Part shown: positions 44,292 through 52,738 of the stretch, piece after piece
Position numbering within the stretch: the first letter of the stretch is position 1
Layout of the letters: each line of letters starts with the position of its first letter
Source of the DNA: Candidatus Omnitrophota bacterium
Lineage (GTDB): Bacteria > Omnitrophota > Gorgyraeia > Zapsychrales > Zapsychraceae
Assembly (NCBI GenBank): GCA_016214285.1
Contig: JACROV010000018.1
Location: 1 to 53,418, forward strand
DNA: 53,418 bases
Direction: 5' to 3'
Translations under genes and position numbers: made by a program
The notes under the pieces: model-generated
Told to the model about the DNA's origin: nothing
The model's input: only the letters and a program-made list of their open reading frames with translations
The model's database searches: none

Positions 44292-45839
44292 ATGCATTTA
44301 AAGGCAATACAAGAATTTTTCAAGAATATTCATGAATTCCCCAAGACCCTGAAGCAGTCCGTTGTCCGTCACGATAAACCAACATCGGAGCGCGCCCGCA
44401 GCCAGATCGTATTCGGCAATATTTTTTTTCATATTTTAAGCACACGGATTCACCGGTATTCATTAAAAAAAGCTTATACTTTTGGATTAGGAGTCATCGC
44501 CGCTTCCTCCTTTGTTATTCTTCTCGTTACGGGTATTCTTCTCATGGTCTATTACAAACCTTCCGTAGAATTGGCTTATGATTCCATTAAAGATATTCAT
44601 TTTATCGTTCCCGGCGGCCGGTTTATTCGTAATGTCCACCGGTGGGCAACCAACGTCATGATTGTCACTGTCTTTCTGCATATGGCCAGGGTATTTTATA
44701 CGGCGGCTTACAAGAAGGGCCGCGCATTTAACTGGCTTTTGGGTATTCTTTTATTAGTATTGACACTTTTGTTGGGATTTACCGGATATTTGCTTCCCTG
44801 GGACCAGTTGGCCTATTGGGCCATTACAATTGCGACAAACATCGCCGCCTCAACAAGAGAATTAACAGATGCTCTGAATTTTACACATTATTTCGATCCG
44901 GGTGGTTTTATGAAAGTGCTTCTGCTGGGGTCCGAGTCTATCGGGGAGGAGGCCTTGATACGCTTTTATTGGCTGCATTGCATCATTCTTCCATTTGCAA
45001 TGATGATGGTATTGGCGGTTCATTTCTGGCGGATCCGTAAAGACGGAGGATTGGCCCGCCCCGATCATATAACGGAGAAGGACCTAGAGGGTACCCCTGA
45101 AGATCCGCTGTCGGATAAAGTCTTTACGTATGCCCCTGAAAAAACATACGGGTTAATGTGTCTGGTCAAAGGGAAAAGCCCGGCTGTCAACAGGGGGCCG
45201 GAGCAAACGGTATCCAGCTGGCCCCATCTTGTCATTCGGATAGTGACTCTTTTTATGCTGACATTCGCTTTTACATGTCTTTATGCCCTTTGGCTTAATG
45301 CCCCGTTAAAAGAATTGGCCAATCCGGCCGTGCCGGAGAACCCGGCCAAAGCGCCGTGGTATTTTCTTGGTCTTCAGGAATTGGTCTCTTACTCCGCTTT
45401 CATGGGGGGTGTTGGAATCCCCGCGCTGGCTTTATTGGGACTGGCCCTCATTCCTTATTTAGACAGAAGGGACCAGGAAATTGGCCGATGGTTTGATAAT
45501 AAGGAAGGGAAGCAGGTCGCCATTTGTTCTTTTGTTTTTTCATCTTTAACAGTTATCGGGATGCTTGCTTTTACCGTGAAATTCGGATGGTTAAGAAATT
45601 GGTTCCCGCAGATCCCTCAGCTTGTCATTACATTCATTAACCCGGGGACTGTTTTAGTCGCTTGTTTTGTGTCCTGGTCATTCTACTGGATGGGGAAAGA
45701 CAATTCGATCCGCATGGCAGCGATTGCGCTTTTTACGTGTTTTTTGGTGGGATTTGTGATTTTGACCTATTTCGCCACTTATCATCGGGGCCCTAATTGG
45801 GAATTTTATTGGCTGCAAAGTCAATGGCCGGGGCATTAA
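44292..45839 (+). CDS. Cytochrome b (fused b6/subunit IV type)
   Basis: This is the quinol-oxidising membrane core of the bc-type complex. The 515-aa protein has paired heme-binding His residues (HRWATNVMIVTVFLHMARVF with His116 and His130; YWLHCIILPFAMMMVLAVHF). A subunit-IV-like half has APWYFLGLQELVSY in place of the PEWY Qo motif. About eleven hydrophobic segments are visible, with two or three extra at the C-terminus. It probably passes quinol electrons to the Rieske protein and the pentaheme cytochrome. Confidence 0.93.
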   Translation: MHLKAIQEFFKNIHEFPKTLKQSVVRHDKPTSERARSQIVFGNIFFHILSTRIHRYSLKKAYTFGLGVIAASSFVILLVTGILLMVYYKPSVELAYDSIKDIHFIVPGGRFIRNVHRWATNVMIVTVFLHMARVFYTAAYKKGRAFNWLLGILLLVLTLLLGFTGYLLPWDQLAYWAITIATNIAASTRELTDALNFTHYFDPGGFMKVLLLGSESIGEEALIRFYWLHCIILPFAMMMVLAVHFWRIRKDGGLARPDHITEKDLEGTPEDPLSDKVFTYAPEKTYGLMCLVKGKSPAVNRGPEQTVSSWPHLVIRIVTLFMLTFAFTCLYALWLNAPLKELANPAVPENPAKAPWYFLGLQELVSYSAFMGGVGIPALALLGLALIPYLDRRDQEIGRWFDNKEGKQVAICSFVFSSLTVIGMLAFTVKFGWLRNWFPQIPQLVITFINPGTVLVACFVSWSFYWMGKDNSIRMAAIALFTCFLVGFVILTYFATYHRGPNWEFYWLQSQWPGH

Positions 45840-45848
45840 TAAATTCAT

Positions 45849-47129
45849 ATGAAAAAAACTCTACTTATATCCAGTCTGATTATCATCAGCGTTCTTTTGT
45901 TTGAAGCTTATCACGAAAATATCGGCAATGAATGGTACCGTTACCAGAAAAAGTATAAAGACACGATTACAAAATTAGCAAAAACAAAGAAAGAGCGCGA
46001 CATTGCCGCCAGCTATGAAATTAAAATGCGCCAGATTGTCCTTCCTGACTTAAGGCGTGTTGACCGCTGTATAAGTTGTCATGTGGGGATTGAGGACCCG
46101 CGGATGGCCGGGATGGAACAGCCTCTTGCGGCTCACCCCGGCGATACGTTAGAGATTCACGAATTGGAAACCATTGGATGTACGGTTTGCCATGATGGCC
46201 AGGGCCGGGCGATAACAGTCAAAGAAGCGCATGCCGTTAATATTTCTTTTTGGGAAAAGCCTATGTTGAAAGAACCATTCTTGCAATCCAATTGCTTTCG
46301 TTGTCACAATATGGATGAACTTCCGCAGCTTGCAGAGTTTCATGAGGGAAGAAAAATATTTTTTTCACATGGTTGTCTTGGCTGCCATAAATTGAAAGGC
46401 AAGGGGGGACAGTTGGGACCGGATCTAACGAATATCGCGGACGCCAATATCCATCTTAAACATCCTGTGAACAAGAATTTAGTCGATCAATTTTATCATA
46501 ATCTAAACGTGGCTTATATTTATGAATCTGTGAAAGAGCCCAAGGCCCAGCCGGAGGTCACCGCTATGCCTGATTTTCATTTTTCTGAAGAAGAGATTAG
46601 AGCATTGACGGTATTCTTAAAGTCACTCTCTAAGAGAGCTGTCCCCGCGTCCTATTTGGCACAAAAGAGAGAGGGCCACCAACCCGAAGATTTTCAGGGG
46701 GAAGCCCTTTTTCGGAAATATTGCGTGGCATGTCATGGGATAGATGCTAAAGGCGGCGTCAAGAACATTAATTATGTGAAAAAAACCGTTCCTGCCTTGA
46801 ATACACTGGCGGAGAGAATGTTTCTTACAGAGCCTGAAGATGCAAATAAGGTAGCAGAGCTATTGGAGAAAGGTGTGGACATTACAAACATGTCTCCTCA
46901 ATTAGATGTGCCGAATCGGGGCAGGGTTTTAGCCCAATATCGTGCTATCCGAAACGTTATTGAAAAAGGAAGTATTGCCGGAAAAGAAGATCCCAAAGGG
47001 CCGGAGCCATTATTGCATATGCCAAGCTGGGCCGAAGGGTTGACAAGAAAAGATATTGATAGTATCATTAGTTGCTTGATCAAACTTTATCCTTGGGACG
47101 AGAAAAAGAGCGAAGAAAACAATGAATGA
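45849..47129 (+). CDS. Pentaheme cytochrome c, membrane-anchored
   Basis: The 426-aa protein has an N-terminal membrane anchor (LLISSLIIISVLLFEAY) and five CxxCH heme sites: CISCH (74), CTVCH (111), CFRCH (149), CLGCH (176) and CVACH (292). The last two lie in monoheme cytochrome c-like folds, the last with GEALFRKYCVACHGIDAKGG. It starts 9 bases after cytochrome b, so it likely replaces cytochrome c1/f as the electron outlet of the complex. Confidence 0.92.
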   Translation: MKKTLLISSLIIISVLLFEAYHENIGNEWYRYQKKYKDTITKLAKTKKERDIAASYEIKMRQIVLPDLRRVDRCISCHVGIEDPRMAGMEQPLAAHPGDTLEIHELETIGCTVCHDGQGRAITVKEAHAVNISFWEKPMLKEPFLQSNCFRCHNMDELPQLAEFHEGRKIFFSHGCLGCHKLKGKGGQLGPDLTNIADANIHLKHPVNKNLVDQFYHNLNVAYIYESVKEPKAQPEVTAMPDFHFSEEEIRALTVFLKSLSKRAVPASYLAQKREGHQPEDFQGEALFRKYCVACHGIDAKGGVKNINYVKKTVPALNTLAERMFLTEPEDANKVAELLEKGVDITNMSPQLDVPNRGRVLAQYRAIRNVIEKGSIAGKEDPKGPEPLLHMPSWAEGLTRKDIDSIISCLIKLYPWDEKKSEENNE

Positions 47130-47180
47130 AAGGCCCTGAAATTTTGGTTTTTAAAATGTGACAAAAGAGTTTTTTTAATA

Positions 47181-47208
47181 TTGACAATAGAAATTGCCAC
47201 GTTAGAAT
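47181..47208 (+). promoter_or_regulatory. Sigma-70-type promoter of the cytochrome-porin gene
   Basis: Consensus TTGACA (47181-47186), a 16-bp spacer and TAGAAT (47203-47208), giving a leader of about 70 nt before the ATG at 47287. The porin gene can therefore be expressed apart from the bc operon. Confidence 0.7.
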
Positions 47209-47286
47209 AAATAACGCGAGTTCTACATAAGCGATTAATCCAAAGATCCAGTTAATATACTTGCGAAACTTTTAAAGGAGGGGAAA

Positions 47287-48687
47287 ATGGGTAAACGCAA
47301 AAATCTTTTTTTCCAAGGTAAGGGTTTAATGATCTTGTCGTCGGGATTATTTATTATTTTAAGCCTTACTTTGTTGCAAAAAGAAGCATCCGCAGTTCCT
47401 GTCTTCGCCCGCAAGTATCAAACAAGCTGTACAACCTGTCATGTGGGGTTTCCTAAATTAAATGCTTTTGGAGAGTCTTTTAAAAGAAACGGTTATCGGC
47501 TTCCTGATGATGAAACCTTTGTGAAAGAACCGCCTGTATGGCTTGGGTCAGAAGCATACAAGAGGGTTTGGCCGGATGCGGTATGGCCAGGAAGCATTCC
47601 CGGCAGTGTACCTCTCGCGTTTAGAATCGTGGGACAGGCGACATTCGATCCGTCAAAGTCCACAGCCGCCGGCGATGCGAAAAACGACTTTGAATTCCCT
47701 CATGAAATAGAACTTAGTTCCCTGGGAACAATGGGAGACAACCTTTCTTTCGATCTTGATATTGCCATTCAAGATGAAAACGAAAGGGCATCCGTTGAAA
47801 AAGTTTCTTTGAGGTATGACGATATATTGGCTGGAACACGTGGCATACCGGAAGATCTTATCAATCTTCGTGTTGGTTTGTTTGATCCCGCGGCCATACC
47901 GTTCTCGCTCCATAACCAAAATTTGACGGCATCCAAACCAACGATCTATGATTTTAGAATTTCTTCTTCAGCCCAACCCAGAATAAGGGACAGTCAGTCA
48001 GGGATCGAGATCTTTGGTACTGTTGCCCAACGTTTGGGATATGCCGTTGGTGTCGTCAATGGCGTGGCTCGCAGTGGGGCCACATCCGCGTTCACCGATA
48101 ATAATAACCAAAAAGACGTTTACGCGAGAACCGAATATAAGTTCGGAGGTCTCCCCCTGAGCGGAGCCGCGGGTTCCGGAACCGGCGATCAATTGAATTC
48201 CGGTTTTTCTTATTTTGATCAAAGCCCGTCAGTCACCGTGGGGACAACGGGTTATTACGGCGTTAACCAGATTAATGCCGCGACCAATGTGACTTCCCAA
48301 TACTATCGTATCACCGGATTCCTGCGCGCCAATAGAGGTCGATACAACATGGACGCGGTTGGTTTATATGAGCTTGATGACGCCGCCGCGGGGCAATTCG
48401 CCGGTACGATCGATAAAGACATTAATACCTGGGGCTTTTACACGGAGGGAACAGTCTTTATTTATCCGTGGCTGGCTTTCGTGACGCGATATGATCGATT
48501 AAATGTAGGTCATGTCTCTGTCTTAGGGGCATCTAATCCGTCTGATAACAGCAGCCGATTAACATTGAGTATGCCTGTTTATACCCGTCCAAACTTCCGT
48601 ATTATTCCTGAGGCATCACTGGGATTATCGAAGAAAGACGGGGACACATCGGATAACTTTAAAATCCGTCTCGACTTTGCTTATTAA
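47287..48687 (+). CDS. Monoheme cytochrome-porin fusion (Cyc2-like outer-membrane protein)
   Basis: The 466-aa protein has a signal peptide ending at EASA (about residue 36), and then VPVFARKYQTSCTTCHVGFP with one CxxCH at 48-52 and PKLNAFGESFKRNGYRLP. About 390 residues of alternating beta-strand sequence follow, with a terminal LRLDFAY typical of outer-membrane barrels. The FAR-(Y/T)-CxxCH-FP-LN-FG-FK-NGY pattern and single-heme-plus-barrel layout match Cyc2 porin-cytochromes, which oxidise extracellular Fe(II). AAAGGAGG supports the start. The substrate is inferred, and related heme-porins of unknown role exist. Confidence 0.78.
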   Translation: MGKRKNLFFQGKGLMILSSGLFIILSLTLLQKEASAVPVFARKYQTSCTTCHVGFPKLNAFGESFKRNGYRLPDDETFVKEPPVWLGSEAYKRVWPDAVWPGSIPGSVPLAFRIVGQATFDPSKSTAAGDAKNDFEFPHEIELSSLGTMGDNLSFDLDIAIQDENERASVEKVSLRYDDILAGTRGIPEDLINLRVGLFDPAAIPFSLHNQNLTASKPTIYDFRISSSAQPRIRDSQSGIEIFGTVAQRLGYAVGVVNGVARSGATSAFTDNNNQKDVYARTEYKFGGLPLSGAAGSGTGDQLNSGFSYFDQSPSVTVGTTGYYGVNQINAATNVTSQYYRITGFLRANRGRYNMDAVGLYELDDAAAGQFAGTIDKDINTWGFYTEGTVFIYPWLAFVTRYDRLNVGHVSVLGASNPSDNSSRLTLSMPVYTRPNFRIIPEASLGLSKKDGDTSDNFKIRLDFAY

Positions 48688-48693
48688 CAGTTA

Positions 48694-48738
48694 AAACGGC
48701 GTATCATAGTCAATTATCAAAATTATGATACGCCGTTT
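48694..48738. terminator. Strong hairpin after the cytochrome-porin gene
   Basis: AAACGGCGTATCATA (48694-48708) pairs perfectly with TATGATACGCCGTTT (48724-48738), a 15-bp stem 6 bases past the stop. The A and T ends suit a bidirectional terminator, though only three Us follow. Confidence 0.7.
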
Positions 48739-48776
48739 ACATTAGTAGGTCATGTAGAATTAAGGGGGGGGGCCAG

Positions 48777-49388
48777 GTGAAAAAAATATATGGTTGCTTA
48801 AATCTTTTGTTTTTCAGTGTGGTATGTCTTTGTTCACTTTATAACCGCCCCGTTTGGGCTGGAACAATCTCGGGCCATGTTGAGTGTAAAGGAGTGAAAT
48901 CCAACCAATGGGTGGTGATCTATGTGGATGTTATCAGCGGGAAAGAATTTTCTCCGTCCGCCCAACCTGTTGTGATGGATCAGAAAGGGAAAGAATTTAT
49001 TCCTCATGTTCTTCCTGTCCTTAAGGGGACGACTGTGGAATTTTTGAATGATGACCCTTTTGCTCATAATGTTTTTTCTCCTGATGAGGCAGCTGATGCT
49101 GTTAATTTAGGGTCCTGGGGGCAGGGGGAAAAGAAGCCGCATACATTTAACAAGTTAGGCGAGGCGGTTATGCTTTGCAATTTACATCCCGAGATGGAGG
49201 GCTGGATCGTTGTTCTGCCAACGCCCTATTTCGCGGTCACAGACGCGAATGGAGATTACGCGATTGACAACGTTCCTGAAGGAACATATACGTTAAAGAC
49301 CTGGCATCAAAAACTTGCCCCTTCTCAGTCAGAAGCGACTGTTGTTTCAGGTGGTACCGCCAAAGTTGACTTCACGTTAAAAAAATAA
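48777..49388 (+). CDS. Periplasmic cupredoxin-like protein with carboxypeptidase-regulatory-like tail
   Basis: The 203-aa protein has a signal peptide to about residue 28 (RPVWAG). The cupredoxin region carries the type 1 copper ligands His97 (PFAHNVF), Cys134, His137 and Met140 (CNLHPEMEGW). A carboxypeptidase-regulatory-like beta domain follows (AVTDANGDYAIDNVPEGTYTLK). The start is GTG at 48777, next to a G-rich stretch. It could shuttle single electrons in the periplasm between the porin-cytochrome and the bc complex. Its stop codon lies in the target duplication of MITE copy B. Confidence 0.82.
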   Translation: MKKIYGCLNLLFFSVVCLCSLYNRPVWAGTISGHVECKGVKSNQWVVIYVDVISGKEFSPSAQPVVMDQKGKEFIPHVLPVLKGTTVEFLNDDPFAHNVFSPDEAADAVNLGSWGQGEKKPHTFNKLGEAVMLCNLHPEMEGWIVVLPTPYFAVTDANGDYAIDNVPEGTYTLKTWHQKLAPSQSEATVVSGGTAKVDFTLKK

Positions 49389-49478
49389 TAGGGTTATGCC
49401 TTTGATGAACAGTGCAACAGGATTTCGTGCCCATCGTATGCTGGAAGTGGTAGTCAAGGGCATAACCCTAAAAAATAA
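49381..49478 (+). mobile_element. 82-bp MITE-like element, copy B, with 8-bp target duplication
   Basis: The element (49389-49470) is the exact reverse complement of copy A at 2121-2202. It is flanked by AAAAATAA on both sides (49381-49388 and 49471-49478), a perfect 8-bp duplication different from that of copy A. The left duplication supplies the TAA that ends the cupredoxin gene. Relative to the upstream gene it has the same orientation as copy A. Confidence 0.88.
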
Positions 49479-49527
49479 TTTAGAATTTTTTTTATTTTAA
49501 TTTTGGCTTAATAAATTGCGTATCCTT

Positions 49528-50256
49528 ATGAGAATAAAAATTGTGTTGATGTTATGTTGTTTTTTGTTTTTTTTCGGATTGGCCCATGCGGATACGATAT
49601 ACCTCCAGAGCAACCCCGCAGGGAACGCGGGCCAGGTGCTTGAAGAGTATCCCGACGCTATTGTCATCAAGTTTCCGAAAAGTGAAATTCAGCGCATTGA
49701 GGCGGAAGAAAAGCCTAATGTAACTCAAGCTTCTGCGCAGAAAGTGATCTGGATTGATGACGGGGATACCATAACATTGCGGCTGCCCAAGCAAAGTGTT
49801 CAGGTAAGCGGATCTGATGGATTGCCGGCTGGTGGACGACAAATCTCTGGATTTACGCAGAAGCAGCCTGTGCCAACACCATTGCAATCACTGCAGGAAT
49901 TATCTCGACTGTCCGGGGACCGCGGCATTCAAGGCAAGGTATTGATGAGAGGAGGTCCGCTTGCCAAATGCGCGATACGTATTCTTAAGGTTACGGATTC
50001 TGTCAAAGACAGGATGTTGAGTATGTTTTCCGGGGAGAAGGAAAAGGAAGAACAGCAATCTTTTGAAGCTGTTACAGATGAACATGGACTTTATACATTT
50101 ACCAATGTCCCTTATGGCGAGTATATTCTTTACTGGAAACCGGAAGGAAGTGATCATTGGATAAGACGTCTGAGTGAAAATCCGGATATCACTTTAGTCC
50201 CTGGCCGCCCTGCTTCAGTACGCGATATTGAAACCAACGTTAAAACAGTTAACTAA
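49528..50256 (+). CDS. Periplasmic protein with carboxypeptidase-regulatory-like domain
   Basis: The protein has about 242 residues. A signal peptide (MRIKIVLMLCCFLFFFGLAH, ending AHA-D) is followed by two short beta motifs (DTIYLQSNPAG and KVIWIDDGDTITLRLP) that look like an internal duplication. Then come a Gln/Pro linker and a C-terminal prealbumin-like domain (AVTDEHGLYTFTNVPYGEYI). That domain type also occurs in the preceding cupredoxin gene. The start is ATG at 49528; a TTG four codons upstream is also in frame. Function is unknown. Confidence 0.72.
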   Translation: MRIKIVLMLCCFLFFFGLAHADTIYLQSNPAGNAGQVLEEYPDAIVIKFPKSEIQRIEAEEKPNVTQASAQKVIWIDDGDTITLRLPKQSVQVSGSDGLPAGGRQISGFTQKQPVPTPLQSLQELSRLSGDRGIQGKVLMRGGPLAKCAIRILKVTDSVKDRMLSMFSGEKEKEEQQSFEAVTDEHGLYTFTNVPYGEYILYWKPEGSDHWIRRLSENPDITLVPGRPASVRDIETNVKTVN

Positions 50257-50459
50257 TTCTGGTATTCCTTGGCTTGCCCAGTTTTTTGTTCTTGGTTACG
50301 TTGGCCTTCTTGCCCGCCTTAAGCCTCCTGCACAATGGAGATGATTTTTTGTGAGGATTTACCTATAACTTTATCTCTGATTTCTTCTAAATTGGGAATT
50401 GGTGATAGATAATAAAGCCAGTTTTAGGAGAGATAATTTTCAGCATGCGGCCAACACAA
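50257..50459. other. Gap without a recognisable gene
   Basis: On the minus strand, short broken frames (EEIRDKVIGKSSQKIISIVQ, and a Lys-rich stretch KAGKKANVTKNKKLGKP) may be remnants of a decayed gene. No family could be named and no promoter or hairpin stands out. Confidence 0.3.
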
Positions 50460-50537
50460 GCAGCCAAATAAATCTCTCGGAATTGCCGACGAGAGATAAC
50501 CAAAGCCCGGATGGGATTAACCTGTCCGGGCTTTTTT
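50460..50537 (+). repeat. Direct repeat copy 2, including the duplicated tRNA-Gln terminator
   Basis: GCAGCCA, three differing bases, and then 67 bases identical to the sequence following tRNA-Gln at 40029-40105, in the same orientation. No tRNA precedes it; only the last 7 bases of tRNA-Gln are present. The terminator stem AAAGCCCGGA/TCCGGGCTTT is retained with a six-T tail. The two copies bracket 10.4 kb. Confidence 0.8.
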
Positions 50538-50565
50538 CCTGACTTCGTCAATGGGACACCACAAC

Positions 50566-51411
50566 TCAACCTTTTTGAACGATGCTATAAAGCAACTGTT
50601 GCTCTGAGTCCATTTTTAGAACAATTCTTTCCGTGTTTGAGCCATCCGTTGGCTGATGATCCAGCGCGTACATGGTGTGCGTCAACTCAGCGGCCCGTTT
50701 CGGGCTGAATCCTGCCCGGCCTTGTTCCAACAGCCGCTCTAGCTCCTTGTAGATCGTGTAAGCGACAAACGCGATGCAAATGTGGGCCTCAATGCGTTTT
50801 CTTCGATAATGATACACGGGACGAATTCTTAAATCGGTCTTAGATATCCGGAACGCTTTCTCGATCTGCCATAGTTGGCGATAATTATCGACGACTTTCT
50901 CTGCCGATAAGTCTGTGTTTGTAATGTGCCCTTTCAGTCCATCCCAAAGACCATCTTGTTTCACCTTGGTCTCATCAATCGATATCTCAACGTTGCCTTG
51001 GAGCGTCAAGAACTTGTTGTATCCGCGATTGTTGATGTGCTGCTTGGTCAACGTCCCGGATTTAATCTTTTGCCGCAGCCTTGCGAGGCCCCGTTCTCGA
51101 CCGTAAGCGTCCTTTTTGCGACGCTGCTCCGAATACGTCACGATCAGCCTGCTGCCATCTGGCTTTTGCAAATCAAAGCCTTCTTGATCTTTGATCCGTC
51201 TGGCGTGTTCAAGGATTCTTCCCTTGCCGACGTCGGACTCATTCTTGATGCGCGCGCCCAGAATAAATGAGTAACCTTCAGCCGCCAACAGCTTGAGGTT
51301 ATTGCGGCTCAACAACCCCGCGTCCGCCACAACAACCCGGTATCCATCAGATTTATCGACAATCTGAACGCTGACAGAGCCGCTCTTATTCCGCTTTTTC
51401 CTGACAAACAT
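50566..51411 (-). pseudogene. IS1634-type (IS4 superfamily) transposase with an internal deletion
   Basis: The first 20 residues (MFVRKKRNKSGSVSVQIVDK) are the usual start of IS1634-family transposases. The sequence then jumps to the central catalytic region (VVVADAGLLSRNNLKLLAAE, GYSFILGARIKNES) and continues to the C-terminal YxxR/E region (NYRQLWQIEKAFRISKTDLR, HICIAFVAYTIYKELE). The 281 residues compare with about 500-550 in the family, so about 200 residues including the first catalytic Asp are missing. The junction is in frame. The element is probably immobile. Confidence 0.75.
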
Positions 51412-51749
51412 GGGGTCATTTTAACAGCGGGACACCCATTTTTGAAACATTTTCAATAAGCTATCGACGAGAACTATTTACCAAAGAACGCATTTATCAA
51501 AAAGTGACGAAGCCGTTGAAATTATATCTCTGTTTTGACATATTAGTGGTATACTGCTGTTATTTTATAGGCGTCCATATCGGAGATATAGTTCAACTCT
51601 AGACCAACATAGGCAGTCTTGGTTCTCCTGTCTTTTCTGATAAGATTCGTTTAAGGAAGACAGGACTCCGCCTTCATCTTAAAGGTAATATTTGCACGGC
51701 CTTGGGGCTATTAAGGCTTTATCAAATCAATTTAAAACACAGGGGATAT
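51412..51749. other. AT-rich gap with one inverted repeat
   Basis: No gene is recognised. TCCTGTCTT (51626-51634) is complementary to AAGACAGGA (51657-51665). TTGACA occurs at 51536-51541, but no -10 box at proper spacing is convincing. The sequence leads to the start of the barrel gene. Confidence 0.3.
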
Positions 51750-52430
51750 ATGCGAAAAGTATTATTTTGTTTTATATTTTGTTTTTGTGTTTCCACCTTG
51801 GCGTATTCAGCACCTAGCTGCGGGCCCAAAATGCCCGAACAAAAGCAATTTTTCGGTGGATTTCAGACATATACAGTTTTTAATCGAACCTTAGAAAATG
51901 ATTATGGAAAGATGCATAGCCTTCAAGATTTTGCTCTTTTATCCTACGGAATTTTTGATTGGCTATCTCTTGATTTAAAGGGTGGAGAGGGAAATATAAG
52001 GCAACGTTCGGAAGTAGGTCCTGACATTAATTATCATACTTTCTTAGGAGGAGGATACGGGGTTCGATTAAGACTTTATGATAGTGAAAAAACAAAAATG
52101 ATTTTTGGGTTCCAGCACATAAGTATACATCCTCATACGGCATCAATAGGTGCTTCAAAAAATAAGGCCGTATTAGATGATTGGCAATTTTCTTTTTTAG
52201 CATCTCATGACATTTTTAAAATTACACCTTATATAGGCACACGATGGTCTTGGATGAATCAAATTCATTGGATTGACGATGTAAGAAAATTGGAGAAGTC
52301 AGATTTAGGTAAGAGTGTGGGGCTGCTAGTAGGTACTAATATTCCTTTAAGTAAAGAAATTTGGGTTAATGTTGAAGGTCAATTCTTTGATGCAACAGCT
52401 GTAACTGGCAGTATCAATCATGCTTTTTGA
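51750..52430 (+). CDS. Probable outer-membrane beta-barrel protein
   Basis: A signal peptide (MRKVLFCFIFCFCVSTLAYS) is followed by about 205 residues of alternating beta strands rich in Gly and aromatic residues (FFGGFQTYTVFNRTLEND, LLSYGIFDWLSLDLKGGEGN, FLGGGYGVRLRLYDSEKTKM, WVNVEGQFFDATAV), ending in HAF. The C-terminal Phe suits insertion by the BAM machinery. No family was recognised. The start at ATG 51750 is chosen for the signal peptide; the frame extends 16 codons upstream. Confidence 0.65.
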   Translation: MRKVLFCFIFCFCVSTLAYSAPSCGPKMPEQKQFFGGFQTYTVFNRTLENDYGKMHSLQDFALLSYGIFDWLSLDLKGGEGNIRQRSEVGPDINYHTFLGGGYGVRLRLYDSEKTKMIFGFQHISIHPHTASIGASKNKAVLDDWQFSFLASHDIFKITPYIGTRWSWMNQIHWIDDVRKLEKSDLGKSVGLLVGTNIPLSKEIWVNVEGQFFDATAVTGSINHAF

Positions 52431-52612
52431 TTTGGACCTTTCCTGTGTAAAATCTATTTTAGGTTTTAATTTATCCCTACCTGTGCAAAAATGAAAGCCC
52501 CCCAAAAACAATGCTTGCTCGATCCTTCCTTAATTTATAAATGGTAATATACAAGGTTTTATTTTAGGGATATATTTAGTTAATATTTGTACGGGCAGGG
52601 TGATTATCAAGC

Positions 52613-52714
52613 GTGCTTCAAAAACATGAGATCACTCCGAGTGTGAGCCGCCGTGGCGATTGCTGGGATAACGCGGTCGCCGGGAGTTTCCTGCGCACGT
52701 TGAAAGTTGAAAAA
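52613..52714 (+). pseudogene. IS3-family transposase remnant
   Basis: About 34 codons read [20 protein letters not shown] and LRTLKVEK, the C-terminal rve motif of IS3-family OrfB. The catalytic Glu of WDNAVxESF is Gly here, and nothing of the rest of the transposase is found. The remnant runs in frame into the deacetylase ORF that follows. The gap 52431-52612 upstream shows no gene. Confidence 0.75.
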
Positions 52715-52738
52715 ATAATTGGACCTATAAAGGTTTAT

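Noticed and set aside
50540-51450. Exact ends of the IS1634-type element
   Set aside because: TGGGACACC-like bases occur on both sides, but neither a clear inverted repeat nor a target duplication could be confirmed.
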